A stretch of DNA of 64,000 nucleotides from Vibrio superstes (lineage in GTDB: Bacteria; Pseudomonadota; Gammaproteobacteria; Enterobacterales; Vibrionaceae): NCBI RefSeq assembly GCF_003569005.1, contig NZ_BCUR01000004.1, positions 1,328,003-1,392,002 of the forward strand, in the 5' to 3' direction. Both the position numbers and the translations under genes were made by a program. The stretch's first letter is position 1; the number at the start of each line of letters is the position of its first letter. The notes under the pieces are model-generated. The model did no database searches and had not been told where the DNA came from. It was given only the letters and a program-made list of their open reading frames with translations. Shown here piece by piece: positions 27,830 through 36,113 of the stretch.

Positions 27830-27900
27830 GGCAGGTCAGACGCGAGGAACCTCGTGGTTCGCCCAGAGAGGGCAGTCTGGTCGAGTCGCTCCAAATTTAA
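27830..27900 (+). pseudogene. tRNA-Gly-like remnant
   Basis: Contains GAACCTCGTGGTTCG and ends TCGCTCCAAATTTAATCTTA, the 3' end and following spacer of tRNA-Gly, but it lacks a recognisable acceptor, D-arm or anticodon. It looks like a scrambled duplication or recombination scar. Confidence 0.6.
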
Positions 27901-27972
27901 TCTTATAGCCGCAAGCTTCAAGCTATCAGCTGTAAGAAGATGGTGTCTTACCCATCGCAACAAGTTTTGCGT

Positions 27973-28059
27973 GCCCTGGTGGTGGAATTGGTAGACACAA
28001 GGGATTTAAAATCCCTCGGCGTTCGCGCTGTGCCGGTTCAAGTCCGGCCCGGGGCACCA
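27973..28059 (+). tRNA. tRNA-Leu (anticodon TAA), copy 2
   Basis: Identical to the first tRNA-Leu and preceded by a near-identical spacer (GCATCGCAACAAGTTTTGCGT, shortened upstream). Confidence 0.97.
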
Positions 28060-28118
28060 TCTTAATAAAAATGTAGTAGGTATTCCTCGTTGGCTGTACC
28101 GGCCGATATGTCGGACCA

Positions 28119-28140
28119 TCAAGTCCGGCCCGGGGCACCA
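28119..28140 (+). pseudogene. tRNA-Leu 3'-end remnant
   Basis: The last 22 bases of tRNA-Leu (AGTCCGGCCCGGGGCACCA with its preceding TCA) recur here without the rest of the gene, followed by the same spacer that follows Leu copy 1. A scar of unequal recombination. Confidence 0.75.
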
Positions 28141-28165
28141 TCTAATTAGTTCGAAAGAACATAAA

Positions 28166-28241
28166 GCGACACTAGCTCAGTTGGTAGAGCGCAACCTTGC
28201 CAAGGTTGAGGTCACGAGTTCGAACCTCGTGTGTCGCTCCA
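28166..28241 (+). tRNA. tRNA-Gly (anticodon GCC), copy 4
   Basis: Last tRNA of the array, identical to the others, ten bases before the cluster terminator. Confidence 0.97.
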
Positions 28242-28250
28242 AATAATGAA

Positions 28251-28278
28251 GCCTCAGCAGAAATGCTGGGGCTTTTTT
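28251..28278 (+). terminator. Terminator of the tRNA cluster
   Basis: Stem GCCTCAGCA / TGCTGGGGC (one G-U pair) with GAAA loop and TTTTTT. Confidence 0.9.
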
Positions 28279-28304
28279 GCATTTGAATCAATGCTCCAAT
28301 CTCT

Positions 28305-28347
28305 CCTGTAAACCTGTAAACCTGTAAACCTGTAAACCTGTAAACCT
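28305..28347. repeat. 8-bp tandem repeat (CCTGTAAA)x5
   Basis: Five perfect copies of CCTGTAAA plus a partial sixth, between the tRNA terminator and the sigma-54 promoter. Such simple repeats can change copy number by slippage. Confidence 0.9.
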
Positions 28348-28384
28348 CAATTTCTCTTAACTTATCTATCTGAATGATTTTATT

Positions 28385-28429
28385 AGAAAAAATCGTTTTC
28401 TTGAGCACGTTTCTCTGTTTCCAAAGAAA
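28385..28429. promoter_or_regulatory. Candidate enhancer sites for the sigma-54 activator
   Basis: Two dyads with similar arms: AGAAAA-AATCG-TTTTCT (28385-28401) and TTTCT-N9-11-AGAAA just after it. They lie roughly 50-90 bases upstream of the -24 element, a plausible place for activator binding. Only the dyad symmetry supports this. Confidence 0.3.
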
Positions 28430-28472
28430 GTCTTACGAATAATTAAATTATAAAAAACAATATGTTATCTAT

Positions 28473-28488
28473 TGGTACGGGACTTGCA
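28473..28488 (+). promoter_or_regulatory. Sigma-54 promoter (-24/-12)
   Basis: TGGTACGGGACTTGCA matches the consensus TGGCACG-N4-TTGCA at all but one position, with correct GG/GC spacing. It precedes the secreted DUF11-like gene, whose neighbour encodes a sigma-54 activator. This also argues against translation starting as far upstream as 28472. Confidence 0.8.
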
Positions 28489-28546
28489 AAGGAAACTGAC
28501 TAGCTCGAAGTATGAAGCTGTTGATTTGATAGTGGGAGTTATACCT

Positions 28547-30190
28547 ATGGATATCTCAAGATTTAAGATGTGCTTCAAAATCGCGTTTATTGGACTTGTA
28601 CTTTCAATGTATGTGGTTCCATCTTACGCGGTTCATGAATTAGATGTATTTGAACTGGATGGGGATGCTGTTGATGATCCCGAAACACTTGGTGATGATT
28701 GGGACACAATCACCACGAGTACCACAGCTGTTACGATTACTGACCCTAGTGGTAATGGAGTTTTAGAAGACCCAGCGCCCCGCTCAATTTTTACTGGTGG
28801 ACGCAAAGATATTCAAGATATTTCACAGTGGGGGCACAAAAATGGCTCTGTACCGGATAAGGATGATTTAACCAATGCTTATGCCGCAGCTTATGGAGTA
28901 GATAACGGCAATGGCTCTAATGATTTAGTTATATATTTTGGTGCGGATAGATTTGCAAATGTGGGTGATGCGTTTATGGGATTTTGGTTTTTCCAAGACA
29001 AAGTTGCTGCTTTGCCTGATGGTAGTTTTTCAGGATCGCACAAACCAGGAGATGTTTTAATTCTAATTGATTACCCGCAAGGAGCAAATGATAGCCCTTA
29101 TGCGGCTTTGCTTGTTTGGGACCCTACCTGTCCTAAAGCAGCAAGTAACGACCCTCAGCCTCCATCAGGGCCAAATGATGATGGGGATTGTGCGGCTAAG
29201 AACTTAAGATTGAAGGCAGAATCAAACGATGAGGTCAGCGCGGAATGTGGAGCGAATGAATCGGATGATAATGGTTGTGCTATTACAAACGGTTCGTTGA
29301 TCGATGCTCCGTGGGGCTATGTCTCAAAAACAGGTATTGTAAATGAATTTCCTTTTGAAAGTTTTTATGAAGGTGGAGTAAATCTAACTCAGTTATTAGG
29401 TGGAACGGGTACATGTTTCAGTAGTTTCATGGCTGAGACTCGATCTTCTAGCTCATTCACCGCTTCTTTGAAAGACTTTGTACTTGGCGAGTTTGACTTG
29501 TGTGGGCTAAAACTAACAAAAACGTGTGACAATGGAACGTTGTCACCTAGCGGTGATTCCATAATTTACGATTATACCCTTACTGTAAAAAATACAGGAT
29601 TCGGACCTTTGCATGACATCATGGTTAGAGATATCACAGCAGAGAAAGATTACAGTCAAGCTATCCTGTTAGCAGGTCAAGAAGCGGTATTTACTGATAC
29701 CTTTATATCACCTACTAACGGCATTTTAAATGAAGCTAATGTTACAGCCGCACTTGTATCAGGAGGTCCGGTTGAAGTTTCAGATAATACCGATTTCTCT
29801 TGTCCGGCTATTCCTCCGACAGGATCGCTCTCGATAGATAAATCATGTGAGACTGTTGTAGAAAATAGAAACGGTCAATATGGTCTGTTAGTAAATTATA
29901 GTGGTATGGTTTGTAACACATCTCTTGTTAAAATAAACAATGTTGTGATTACTGAAAGCCATGACGGCATTGATAAGGACATTCCTATCGGAACAATGGC
30001 ACCAGGAGCTTGCGCTAGTTATGGTAGCAGTTATGTGCCAACCCCTTTGAATGGAGAAAACTTACCATTGCCTGCTGGTCAAGTAAGAACATTTACCGAT
30101 ACAGTTCAAGCTGCGGGAACAACAGCTCTGTTCGGAGAACCGGTCGATTCAGGGTTGCCTGTTGAGGCTAGTTGTCCTATATGTATCTAG
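28547..30190 (+). CDS. Secreted protein with DUF11-like domains, sigma-54 controlled
   Basis: Exported protein of 547 residues. I start it at ATG 28547, which has GTGGGAG upstream and gives a signal peptide ending SYA before VHELDVFELDGDAVDDP; an in-frame upstream GTG would lie on the sigma-54 promoter itself. The N-terminal region (about 30-330) is acidic, rich in Asp, Asn and Gly (GNGSNDLVIYFGADRF), and Cys-containing. Then follow two Ig-like DUF11-type repeats (LTKTCDNGTLSPSGDSIIYD; SIDKSCETVVENRNGQYG). No LPXTG, PEP-CTERM or membrane anchor is seen. Probably an extracellular or surface matrix protein; function inferred only from architecture. Ends with its own terminator. Confidence 0.75.
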   Translation: MDISRFKMCFKIAFIGLVLSMYVVPSYAVHELDVFELDGDAVDDPETLGDDWDTITTSTTAVTITDPSGNGVLEDPAPRSIFTGGRKDIQDISQWGHKNGSVPDKDDLTNAYAAAYGVDNGNGSNDLVIYFGADRFANVGDAFMGFWFFQDKVAALPDGSFSGSHKPGDVLILIDYPQGANDSPYAALLVWDPTCPKAASNDPQPPSGPNDDGDCAAKNLRLKAESNDEVSAECGANESDDNGCAITNGSLIDAPWGYVSKTGIVNEFPFESFYEGGVNLTQLLGGTGTCFSSFMAETRSSSSFTASLKDFVLGEFDLCGLKLTKTCDNGTLSPSGDSIIYDYTLTVKNTGFGPLHDIMVRDITAEKDYSQAILLAGQEAVFTDTFISPTNGILNEANVTAALVSGGPVEVSDNTDFSCPAIPPTGSLSIDKSCETVVENRNGQYGLLVNYSGMVCNTSLVKINNVVITESHDGIDKDIPIGTMAPGACASYGSSYVPTPLNGENLPLPAGQVRTFTDTVQAAGTTALFGEPVDSGLPVEASCPICI

Positions 30191-30212
30191 ATCTTGACTT
30201 AAAATAAATTGA

Positions 30213-30243
30213 AGCCCTTAAGCTTAGCTTAAGGGCTATTTTT
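30213..30243 (+). terminator. Rho-independent terminator
   Basis: Perfect 11-bp stem AGCCCTTAAGC / GCTTAAGGGCT with a TTA loop, followed by ATTTTT, after the secreted protein gene. Confidence 0.92.
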
Positions 30244-30326
30244 ATATCTGTATAATGGTGGATAAATATCAGACGATTTCAAACTAGTCTAGAATTAAGA
30301 ACAGGTAGCTAAACCAAATACATACT

Positions 30327-31658
30327 ATGTCCATAAATGAACAACCAGTACCAAGGAGGATACTGGTGATAGATATAGGGACAAGCAAGTCTGATTTAGG
30401 TTTTTTAAGTGAAAGCTTTGAGGTTGTAACCTGTGTAGACTTGTCACAAATGGATACACAGATCGCTCAATTTAACTTGAGTGTTGGAGTTGTGCGCCTT
30501 TCTCATTCAAGTGATGAGCAACTATTTTCTTACCTTCAAGCTTCCCTTCTAGTTAATCCTCGATTTCGGTGGATTCTTACAGTTCCTGCTAGATACGAAA
30601 ATATGTCTAAAGTGTTGCAGATGGAGCCAAGCGTGTGCTGGGATTATTTCCATGATCCTGTTCCTAAAGATACGTTTGTAAATACGATTGGTCATGCGGT
30701 GGGCTTAACCAGCCCGTATCCTTATGAATGTAGTGCTCGGGTCACACGGGAAATAAAGCAAAATCAGATGGTTAAAGGGACAAGTAAGAGTTTACTTATT
30801 CTAGAGCGAGAAATTAAGACCTATGCCTTTTCTGATTGCCCCGTGTTAATCAGAGGAGAAACCGGGACTGGAAAAAGCCGTTGCGCAGAACTAATTCATG
30901 CTACTTCCAATCGAAGGCTTGAGCCTTTTATTACTGTAAACTGCGGAGCAATACCCGAGAGCCTAATCCACTCTGAATTATTCGGACATGAAAAGGGTTC
31001 GTTTACAGGAGCAGCATCTAGGCATGTTGGTCATTTTGAGCGGGCTAATAAAGGTACTCTGTTTCTTGATGAGATAGGTGATTTGTCATTGCCGATGCAG
31101 GTACATCTGTTGCAGTTTCTAGAAACTAAACAGCTAATGAGGGTAGGTGGAAGCCAGTGGATCAATGTCGATTGTAGGCTGATTCTGGCAACACATGTTA
31201 ATTTAGAAGAAGCAGTAGTAGAAGGCAATTTCAGAGAGGATCTCTACTATCGGATTAACGTTCTTACTATGGATTTACCTGCGTATCGAAAACTTGAGTG
31301 TGACAGGGTTGTACTCGCTGATAATCTGCTGAGTGAGTTATCGGATGAAAACAAGGCGTTATCACCAGCAAGCTTAAAAATGATTGAGTCTTATGATTGG
31401 CCCGGTAATGTTCGAGAGCTTAAAAATAGGCTAGAGCGAGCGTGTGTAGTATCGGAATCACCCTTGATTGAACCTATAGACATGGGTTTCTGTGTTAAAG
31501 GAGGCATAAAGACGGGCTCTAGTAAGCGCTCCCCTGTATCAGGACAAGAACTGTTAGCAACACTGGAGCACAGCAATAACAATATTTCCGCAGCAGCTCG
31601 GAAATTGAATGTGTCTAGAACCACTATGTATAAACTAATGAAAAAATATCTACATTAG
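30327..31658 (+). CDS. VpsR-like sigma-54-dependent transcriptional activator
   Basis: Enhancer-binding protein of 443 residues, close to the length I recall for V. cholerae VpsR. An atypical receiver-like N-terminus (1-135) lacks an obvious phospho-acceptor pocket. The AAA+ domain has Walker A GETGTGKS (177-184), the sigma-54 loop GSFTGA (224-229; consensus GAFTGA) and Walker B TLFLDEIGD. A Fis-type helix-turn-helix lies at the C-terminus (NNISAAARKLNVSRTTMYKL). ATG 30327 has little Shine-Dalgarno, whereas a perfect AAGGAGG (30353-30359) precedes an in-frame GTG at 30366. The longer form keeps the first beta-strand. It likely activates the sigma-54 promoter of the adjacent secreted protein. 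Confidence 0.87.
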   Translation: MSINEQPVPRRILVIDIGTSKSDLGFLSESFEVVTCVDLSQMDTQIAQFNLSVGVVRLSHSSDEQLFSYLQASLLVNPRFRWILTVPARYENMSKVLQMEPSVCWDYFHDPVPKDTFVNTIGHAVGLTSPYPYECSARVTREIKQNQMVKGTSKSLLILEREIKTYAFSDCPVLIRGETGTGKSRCAELIHATSNRRLEPFITVNCGAIPESLIHSELFGHEKGSFTGAASRHVGHFERANKGTLFLDEIGDLSLPMQVHLLQFLETKQLMRVGGSQWINVDCRLILATHVNLEEAVVEGNFREDLYYRINVLTMDLPAYRKLECDRVVLADNLLSELSDENKALSPASLKMIESYDWPGNVRELKNRLERACVVSESPLIEPIDMGFCVKGGIKTGSSKRSPVSGQELLATLEHSNNNISAAARKLNVSRTTMYKLMKKYLH

Positions 31659-31727
31659 TTTCCCAAGCAATCTAGGATTTTCGCTACAGGACGTTTAGAA
31701 TTCAATAAGAAACAACTATTTAGTTAG

Positions 31728-31754
31728 GCATCGAAGTGTTGGTGCTTTTTTTTT
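31728..31754 (+). terminator. Weak terminator after the sigma-54 activator
   Basis: Short stem GCATC / GGTGC (one G-U) followed by nine T residues. Confidence 0.5.
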
Positions 31755-31841
31755 GTGTTCTGCTTTATTCAATGATTCTATCTTGCTTAGAGGCGAGGGA
31801 GATGAAGTTTTTTTCGATTCATTATTTTTAGAGGCCTATCC

Positions 31842-32687
31842 ATGGAGAAATTGCAGCCAGTTGTCGATTTTCTTCTTACTTATAAAAGTATTTTCAGTGT
31901 ACTAATTTTATTCGTCATCTGGTTGTTGCGTCGTTTCTTGCTGTCCGTGATTCGCGGCAATGATGCCTTTATCTCGGAAAAGCAACGTAATTGGATGTCA
32001 AAAACCAAGAACGGCAGCTTTGCATTTACTCTGATTATTCTGTTTATCCTATGGCAGTCGGAGATCAATCAATTTGCGCTGAGTGTTACTGCGATTGCGG
32101 TTGCTATTGTAGTGGCGTCAAAAGAGATTATTCTTTGTTTTACTGGTTCAATCCAAAGGGCAAGTTCTCGTTCCTTTCGCATTGGCGATTGGATTGAGGT
32201 TGGCAAGTTAAGCGGAGAGGTGATAGAGCACAATATGATGGCGACAGTGATCCAAGAGATCGATCTTCATCATGGACAATATCATTACACAGGTAAAACA
32301 GCGACACTGCCAAACAGCATGTTCTTTACCTACCCAGTAAAAAACCTCAACTTCATGAAGCGCTACGTTTACCATAATTTTTCAATTGTGGTGAAGGACT
32401 TCGTTAATCTGTATCCGATGATCCCTGAGTTGACGGAAAAGATTGAGGAGCATTGTGCGTATTTTAGTGATGTTGCGATTCGCTATAACGCTATGATTGA
32501 AAAGCATGCCGGCTTGGACCTGCCTGGCGCGGAGCCGCATATTCACATTAGCAGCAACATCAACGCAGAGCAGATTGTGCACTACATGATCTTCTGTCCA
32601 ACGGATAAAGCGAACCATCTAGAAAACTTGATTCGCAAAGATTTTATGGACATGTATGAACAGCGCTTTCCAATAAAGTCTGACTGA
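31842..32687 (+). CDS. MscS-family mechanosensitive channel
   Basis: Small-conductance mechanosensitive channel-like protein of 281 residues. Hydrophobic helices lie at about 15-35, 57-75 and 78-103; the last (SVTAIAVAIVVASKEIILCF) corresponds to the pore-lining TM3. The MscS beta domain follows (SFRIGDWIEVGKLSGEVIEH; TATLPNSMFFTYPVKNL), then a C-terminal alpha/beta part. Such channels release solutes on hypo-osmotic shock. Length is near E. coli MscS (286). Monocistronic, ending at a clear terminator. Confidence 0.88.
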   Translation: MEKLQPVVDFLLTYKSIFSVLILFVIWLLRRFLLSVIRGNDAFISEKQRNWMSKTKNGSFAFTLIILFILWQSEINQFALSVTAIAVAIVVASKEIILCFTGSIQRASSRSFRIGDWIEVGKLSGEVIEHNMMATVIQEIDLHHGQYHYTGKTATLPNSMFFTYPVKNLNFMKRYVYHNFSIVVKDFVNLYPMIPELTEKIEEHCAYFSDVAIRYNAMIEKHAGLDLPGAEPHIHISSNINAEQIVHYMIFCPTDKANHLENLIRKDFMDMYEQRFPIKSD

Positions 32688-32706
32688 TATAAACGTAAAA
32701 CCTCCG

Positions 32707-32735
32707 AGCCTCAGCTGAATTGCTGGGGCTTTTTT
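32707..32735 (+). terminator. Terminator of the mscS-like gene
   Basis: Stem AGCCTCAGC / GCTGGGGCT with TTTTTT; nearly the same hairpin as the one after the tRNA cluster. Confidence 0.9.
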
Positions 32736-33208
32736 ATGGGTGAAATTGTCATTTGATATCCATGTTACAATTTGAAATAGATCTGCGGTTATAAATAACG
32801 CATTTTGCGGTTCAACTGTTGCTAAGATCACGTTTTCTTGGTAAATTCCCGCGCAATCTCAGAACACTCTGAGGGACACGCGTAATAAGCATTCAAGCTG
32901 ATTGTGATATTACGTAGGGTAGGTATCAAACGACCTTCGTTTGATAGATGGGAATAAGATGCCAAGATGGCATTGAGAAAGGCACCCAACATGTATCATC
33001 AATCCAATTTGACAATCAGCTTCGTTCTACCGGCTTACACTATTATTACTGAGCCATGATCCGTCACATCTGACAGTTCACCCCCTTTAAATACTATTTT
33101 CCTAAGCATCTCTTTTTGAGTGATGTTTGCGTACTATATACCCCTAATGTTGATCCGTTGTTCTCAAGAATGAACAAGGGAAGGCATTACTCTAATTTAG
33201 GTAAATCT
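32736..33208 (+). other. Long hairpin-rich leader region of the norspermidine operon
   Basis: About 470 bases without a supported gene. Three clean hairpins occur: CTCAGA/TCTGAG (32858-32873), TATCAAACG/CGTTTGATA (32924-32946) and ATGCC/GGCAT (32959-32973). No known riboswitch consensus was recognised. An open frame continues upstream of the chosen start to TTG 33116. Confidence 0.4.
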
Positions 33209-36100
33209 ATGAGCTCTGCATTTGAATTTGAGATTGCGGCCACTAGCGCTGTTTTTTCAAGTGATGTCCCTGTTGTTGAAGGCATTTATGACCTAACACC
33301 AGATCAAATGTTAATTGACCAAGCTGAGCACGAATCTGAGGTTCGTTCTTATCCACGTCGTCTACCCCTTGCTATCAAACGTGCGTACGGTGCGTTAGTT
33401 GAAGATACACGCGGCCAAATGTTTTTGGACTGCTTAGCAGGAGCGGGCACGTTAGCCTTGGGTTATAACCACCCTGAGATTAATCAAGCGTTGAAAGAAC
33501 AGCTCGAAAGTGGCTTGCCGTATCAAACACTGGACATTACGACTCAGGCTAAAGATACCTTTATTAAGCGAGTAAAAGCGTTTCTTCCAGAAGAGTTTTC
33601 TAAGAACTCTGCAATTCAGTTCTGTGGTCCTTCAGGTGCCGATGCTGTTGAGGCCGCAATTAAGCTTGCTAAACAGACAACAGGGCGCAATACCGTATTC
33701 GCATTCCGTGGCGCCTACCATGGCATGACCAACGGCACTATGGGCATGATGGGTAACCTTGGCACTAAAGCGCGTCGCACCGGTTTAATGTCCGATGTCC
33801 ACTTTATGCCTTTCCCGTATAGCCTTCGTTGCCCATTTGGTCTTGGTGGTGATGCCGGTGCTAAAGCGAGCATTCGTTACATTGAGCGTCTTCTTTGTGA
33901 TGATGAAGCCGGCATCATGAAGCCTGCGGCAATCTTCGTTGAACCTGTCCAAGGTGAAGGTGGTGTAATCCCCGCACCGGCTTTCTGGCTACGAGAACTG
34001 CGCCGCATCTGTGATGAGCACAATATCCTGTTAGTGCTGGACGAAATTCAGTGTGGTGTGGGTAAAACAGGTTACCGCTTTGCATTTGAAGAAGCAGGTA
34101 TTTCTCCTGACATTCTATGCCTATCTAAGGCGATCGGCGGCGGCCTTCCTATGTCTCTACTTGTGTTCAAGAAAGAGAACGATACATGGAATGCTGGCGA
34201 ACATACGGGCACCTTCCGTGGCAACCAATTGGCAATGGTATCGGGTGCTAAGGCACTAGAGATCATTGAGCGCGATGGCTTGGTTGAGCATGCAGCAAAA
34301 GCAGGCCAGTACCTCAGAGAAGGGCTTGAAGCGATTCAACGCCGTGTTAACTGCATTGCTGAAGTACGCGGCAAGGGCTTGATGCTTGGCGTCGAAATCG
34401 TTAAGCCTAGCGGTGAGCGCAATAAGTTTGGTGAGCGTGTGGCCGATGGAGAGCTCACTCTTGCGATTCAACGCGCGGCTCTAGAGCGTGGCTTGATGGT
34501 AGAAAAAGGCGGTCGTGATGGCAGTGTGATTCGTTTCTTGCCCCCAATTATCATCTCTTACGCACAGATTGATTTTGCTCTCAAAACTATGGAGCAAGCA
34601 ATCCTAGCTGCGGGCGGTTCTTTGGTCGACCCTGAGCCAACTAACAAGCAGTGGCAAAAGCACTTTATCCATACTGGCGCACAGGGCGCAGATGAGTTTG
34701 CGAACGTTATGCATCACACCGTTGATGCAATGAAATCTGTATTTGAAGCGGTAGATAAGCCGTACTCTGGCATGGATCCTAAGGCTCTAGAAGCTCAGAT
34801 CAATAAAGTTGACCTAGATGCTGGAAACCAAAACCTAACTGACGTTATTGATAACGCTTCAGATTTGGTTGCCAAAAACTCTATCATGGTTCAGCACCCT
34901 AACTGTATAGCGCACCTACATACTCCGCCGCTAATGCCTGCCGTTGCAGCGGAAGCCATGATTGCGGGTCTTAATCAGTCCATGGACTCATGGGATCAAG
35001 CCTCTGCCGCTACCTATGTCGAGCAAAAGGTTGTGGATTGGCTTTGCGAGCAATACCAGATGGGTGAGAACTCAGATGGCGTATTTACCAGTGGCGGCAC
35101 TCAAAGCAACCAAATGGGTCTATTACTCGCGCGCGATTGGTTTGCTGATGTGACGAGCAAGCACTCTATCCAAAAGCTAGGTAACCCAGACTATGCAGAT
35201 AAGCTTCGTATAATCTGCTCAGACAAATCACACTTTACCGTGCAAAAATCTGCAGCCTGGATGGGCCTTGGTGAGAAGTCAGTGATCTGCGTGAACACCT
35301 TTGATGATGGCACAATGGATACTGAAGCACTGGCTGAAACCATTGCCAATGCAAAGGCTGAGGGCTTAATGCCATTTGCTGTTGTGGCAACGGCGGGCAC
35401 TACTGACCATGGCGCGATTGATGACATTCAAGCAATGGCGAGTATTGCAGAGCGTGAAAACCTGTGGCTTCACGTAGACGGCGCTTATGGCGGAGCTCTT
35501 ATTCTGAGCAGCCATAAAGAGCGTCTAAAAGGCATTGAGAAAGCAGACTCAGTATCGGTGGATTTCCATAAGCTGTTCTATCAAACCATTAGCTGTGGCT
35601 CTTTACTGGTTAAGAACAAAGCGAACTTCGATTATCTGTTGCACCATGCCGACTATTTGAACCGCGAGCATGATGAGCTGCCAAACCTGGTTGATAAGAC
35701 GATGGCGACCACTAAGCGATTTGATGCGCTCAAGGTTTACATGACCATGCAAAACGTCGGCCCCAAAGCGCTAGGTGCAATGTACGATCACCTGCTAGAG
35801 CAAACTCAGCAAGTGGCGAAGATGGTTCAGCAACACGAGATGTTTGAGCTCTTGGCTGATCCTGCATTGTCGACAGTCTTGTTCCGCTGTAAGCACTTAG
35901 ATGCGTCTCGTCTAGATAAGCTTAATCAGAAAGTGCGTATCGAAGCCTTAGTGCGTGGCGTAGCGGTATTAGGTGAGACCGTGGTAAATGGTCACTCTGC
36001 GCTGAAATTTACAATTTTGAATCCGTGTCTGACCCTGTCAGATTTCGAAAAACTATTAAATGACATTGATAAGCTAGCGGTAGAGCTAGCGGCACAATAA
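33209..36100 (+). CDS. Fused 2,4-diaminobutyrate aminotransferase / 2,4-diaminobutyrate decarboxylase
   Basis: Bifunctional PLP enzyme of 963 residues making 1,3-diaminopropane from aspartate semialdehyde. The N-terminal half (about 40-460) is a class III aminotransferase with PLP Lys307 (LCLSKAIGGG). The C-terminal half (about 530-960) is a group II decarboxylase with PLP Lys788 (VDFHKLFYQ). I start at ATG 33209 (MSSAFEFEIA) with AGGT upstream; the frame is open to TTG 33116, but that extension looks non-conserved. It is followed 13 bases later by carboxynorspermidine synthase. The fusion is characteristic of Vibrio norspermidine loci. Confidence 0.93.
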   Translation: MSSAFEFEIAATSAVFSSDVPVVEGIYDLTPDQMLIDQAEHESEVRSYPRRLPLAIKRAYGALVEDTRGQMFLDCLAGAGTLALGYNHPEINQALKEQLESGLPYQTLDITTQAKDTFIKRVKAFLPEEFSKNSAIQFCGPSGADAVEAAIKLAKQTTGRNTVFAFRGAYHGMTNGTMGMMGNLGTKARRTGLMSDVHFMPFPYSLRCPFGLGGDAGAKASIRYIERLLCDDEAGIMKPAAIFVEPVQGEGGVIPAPAFWLRELRRICDEHNILLVLDEIQCGVGKTGYRFAFEEAGISPDILCLSKAIGGGLPMSLLVFKKENDTWNAGEHTGTFRGNQLAMVSGAKALEIIERDGLVEHAAKAGQYLREGLEAIQRRVNCIAEVRGKGLMLGVEIVKPSGERNKFGERVADGELTLAIQRAALERGLMVEKGGRDGSVIRFLPPIIISYAQIDFALKTMEQAILAAGGSLVDPEPTNKQWQKHFIHTGAQGADEFANVMHHTVDAMKSVFEAVDKPYSGMDPKALEAQINKVDLDAGNQNLTDVIDNASDLVAKNSIMVQHPNCIAHLHTPPLMPAVAAEAMIAGLNQSMDSWDQASAATYVEQKVVDWLCEQYQMGENSDGVFTSGGTQSNQMGLLLARDWFADVTSKHSIQKLGNPDYADKLRIICSDKSHFTVQKSAAWMGLGEKSVICVNTFDDGTMDTEALAETIANAKAEGLMPFAVVATAGTTDHGAIDDIQAMASIAERENLWLHVDGAYGGALILSSHKERLKGIEKADSVSVDFHKLFYQTISCGSLLVKNKANFDYLLHHADYLNREHDELPNLVDKTMATTKRFDALKVYMTMQNVGPKALGAMYDHLLEQTQQVAKMVQQHEMFELLADPALSTVLFRCKHLDASRLDKLNQKVRIEALVRGVAVLGETVVNGHSALKFTILNPCLTLSDFEKLLNDIDKLAVELAAQ

Positions 36101-36113
36101 AGGAAAGTAACAA

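Noticed and set aside
27105..28241. Repeated blocks that could suggest a CRISPR array
   Set aside because: The repeats are full tRNA genes (cloverleaf, anticodon, CCA) with short, related spacers; no cas genes.
27520..28408. Several open frames across the tRNA cluster
   Set aside because: They translate tRNA sequence repeatedly and have no ribosome-binding sites.
28242..31841. Genomic island integrated at the last tRNA-Gly
   Set aside because: No integrase and no duplicate of the tRNA-Gly 3' end was found downstream; the neighbouring genes may simply be accessory.
32736..33208. c-di-GMP (GEMM) riboswitch before the norspermidine operon
   Set aside because: The conserved GEMM core sequence is not present.
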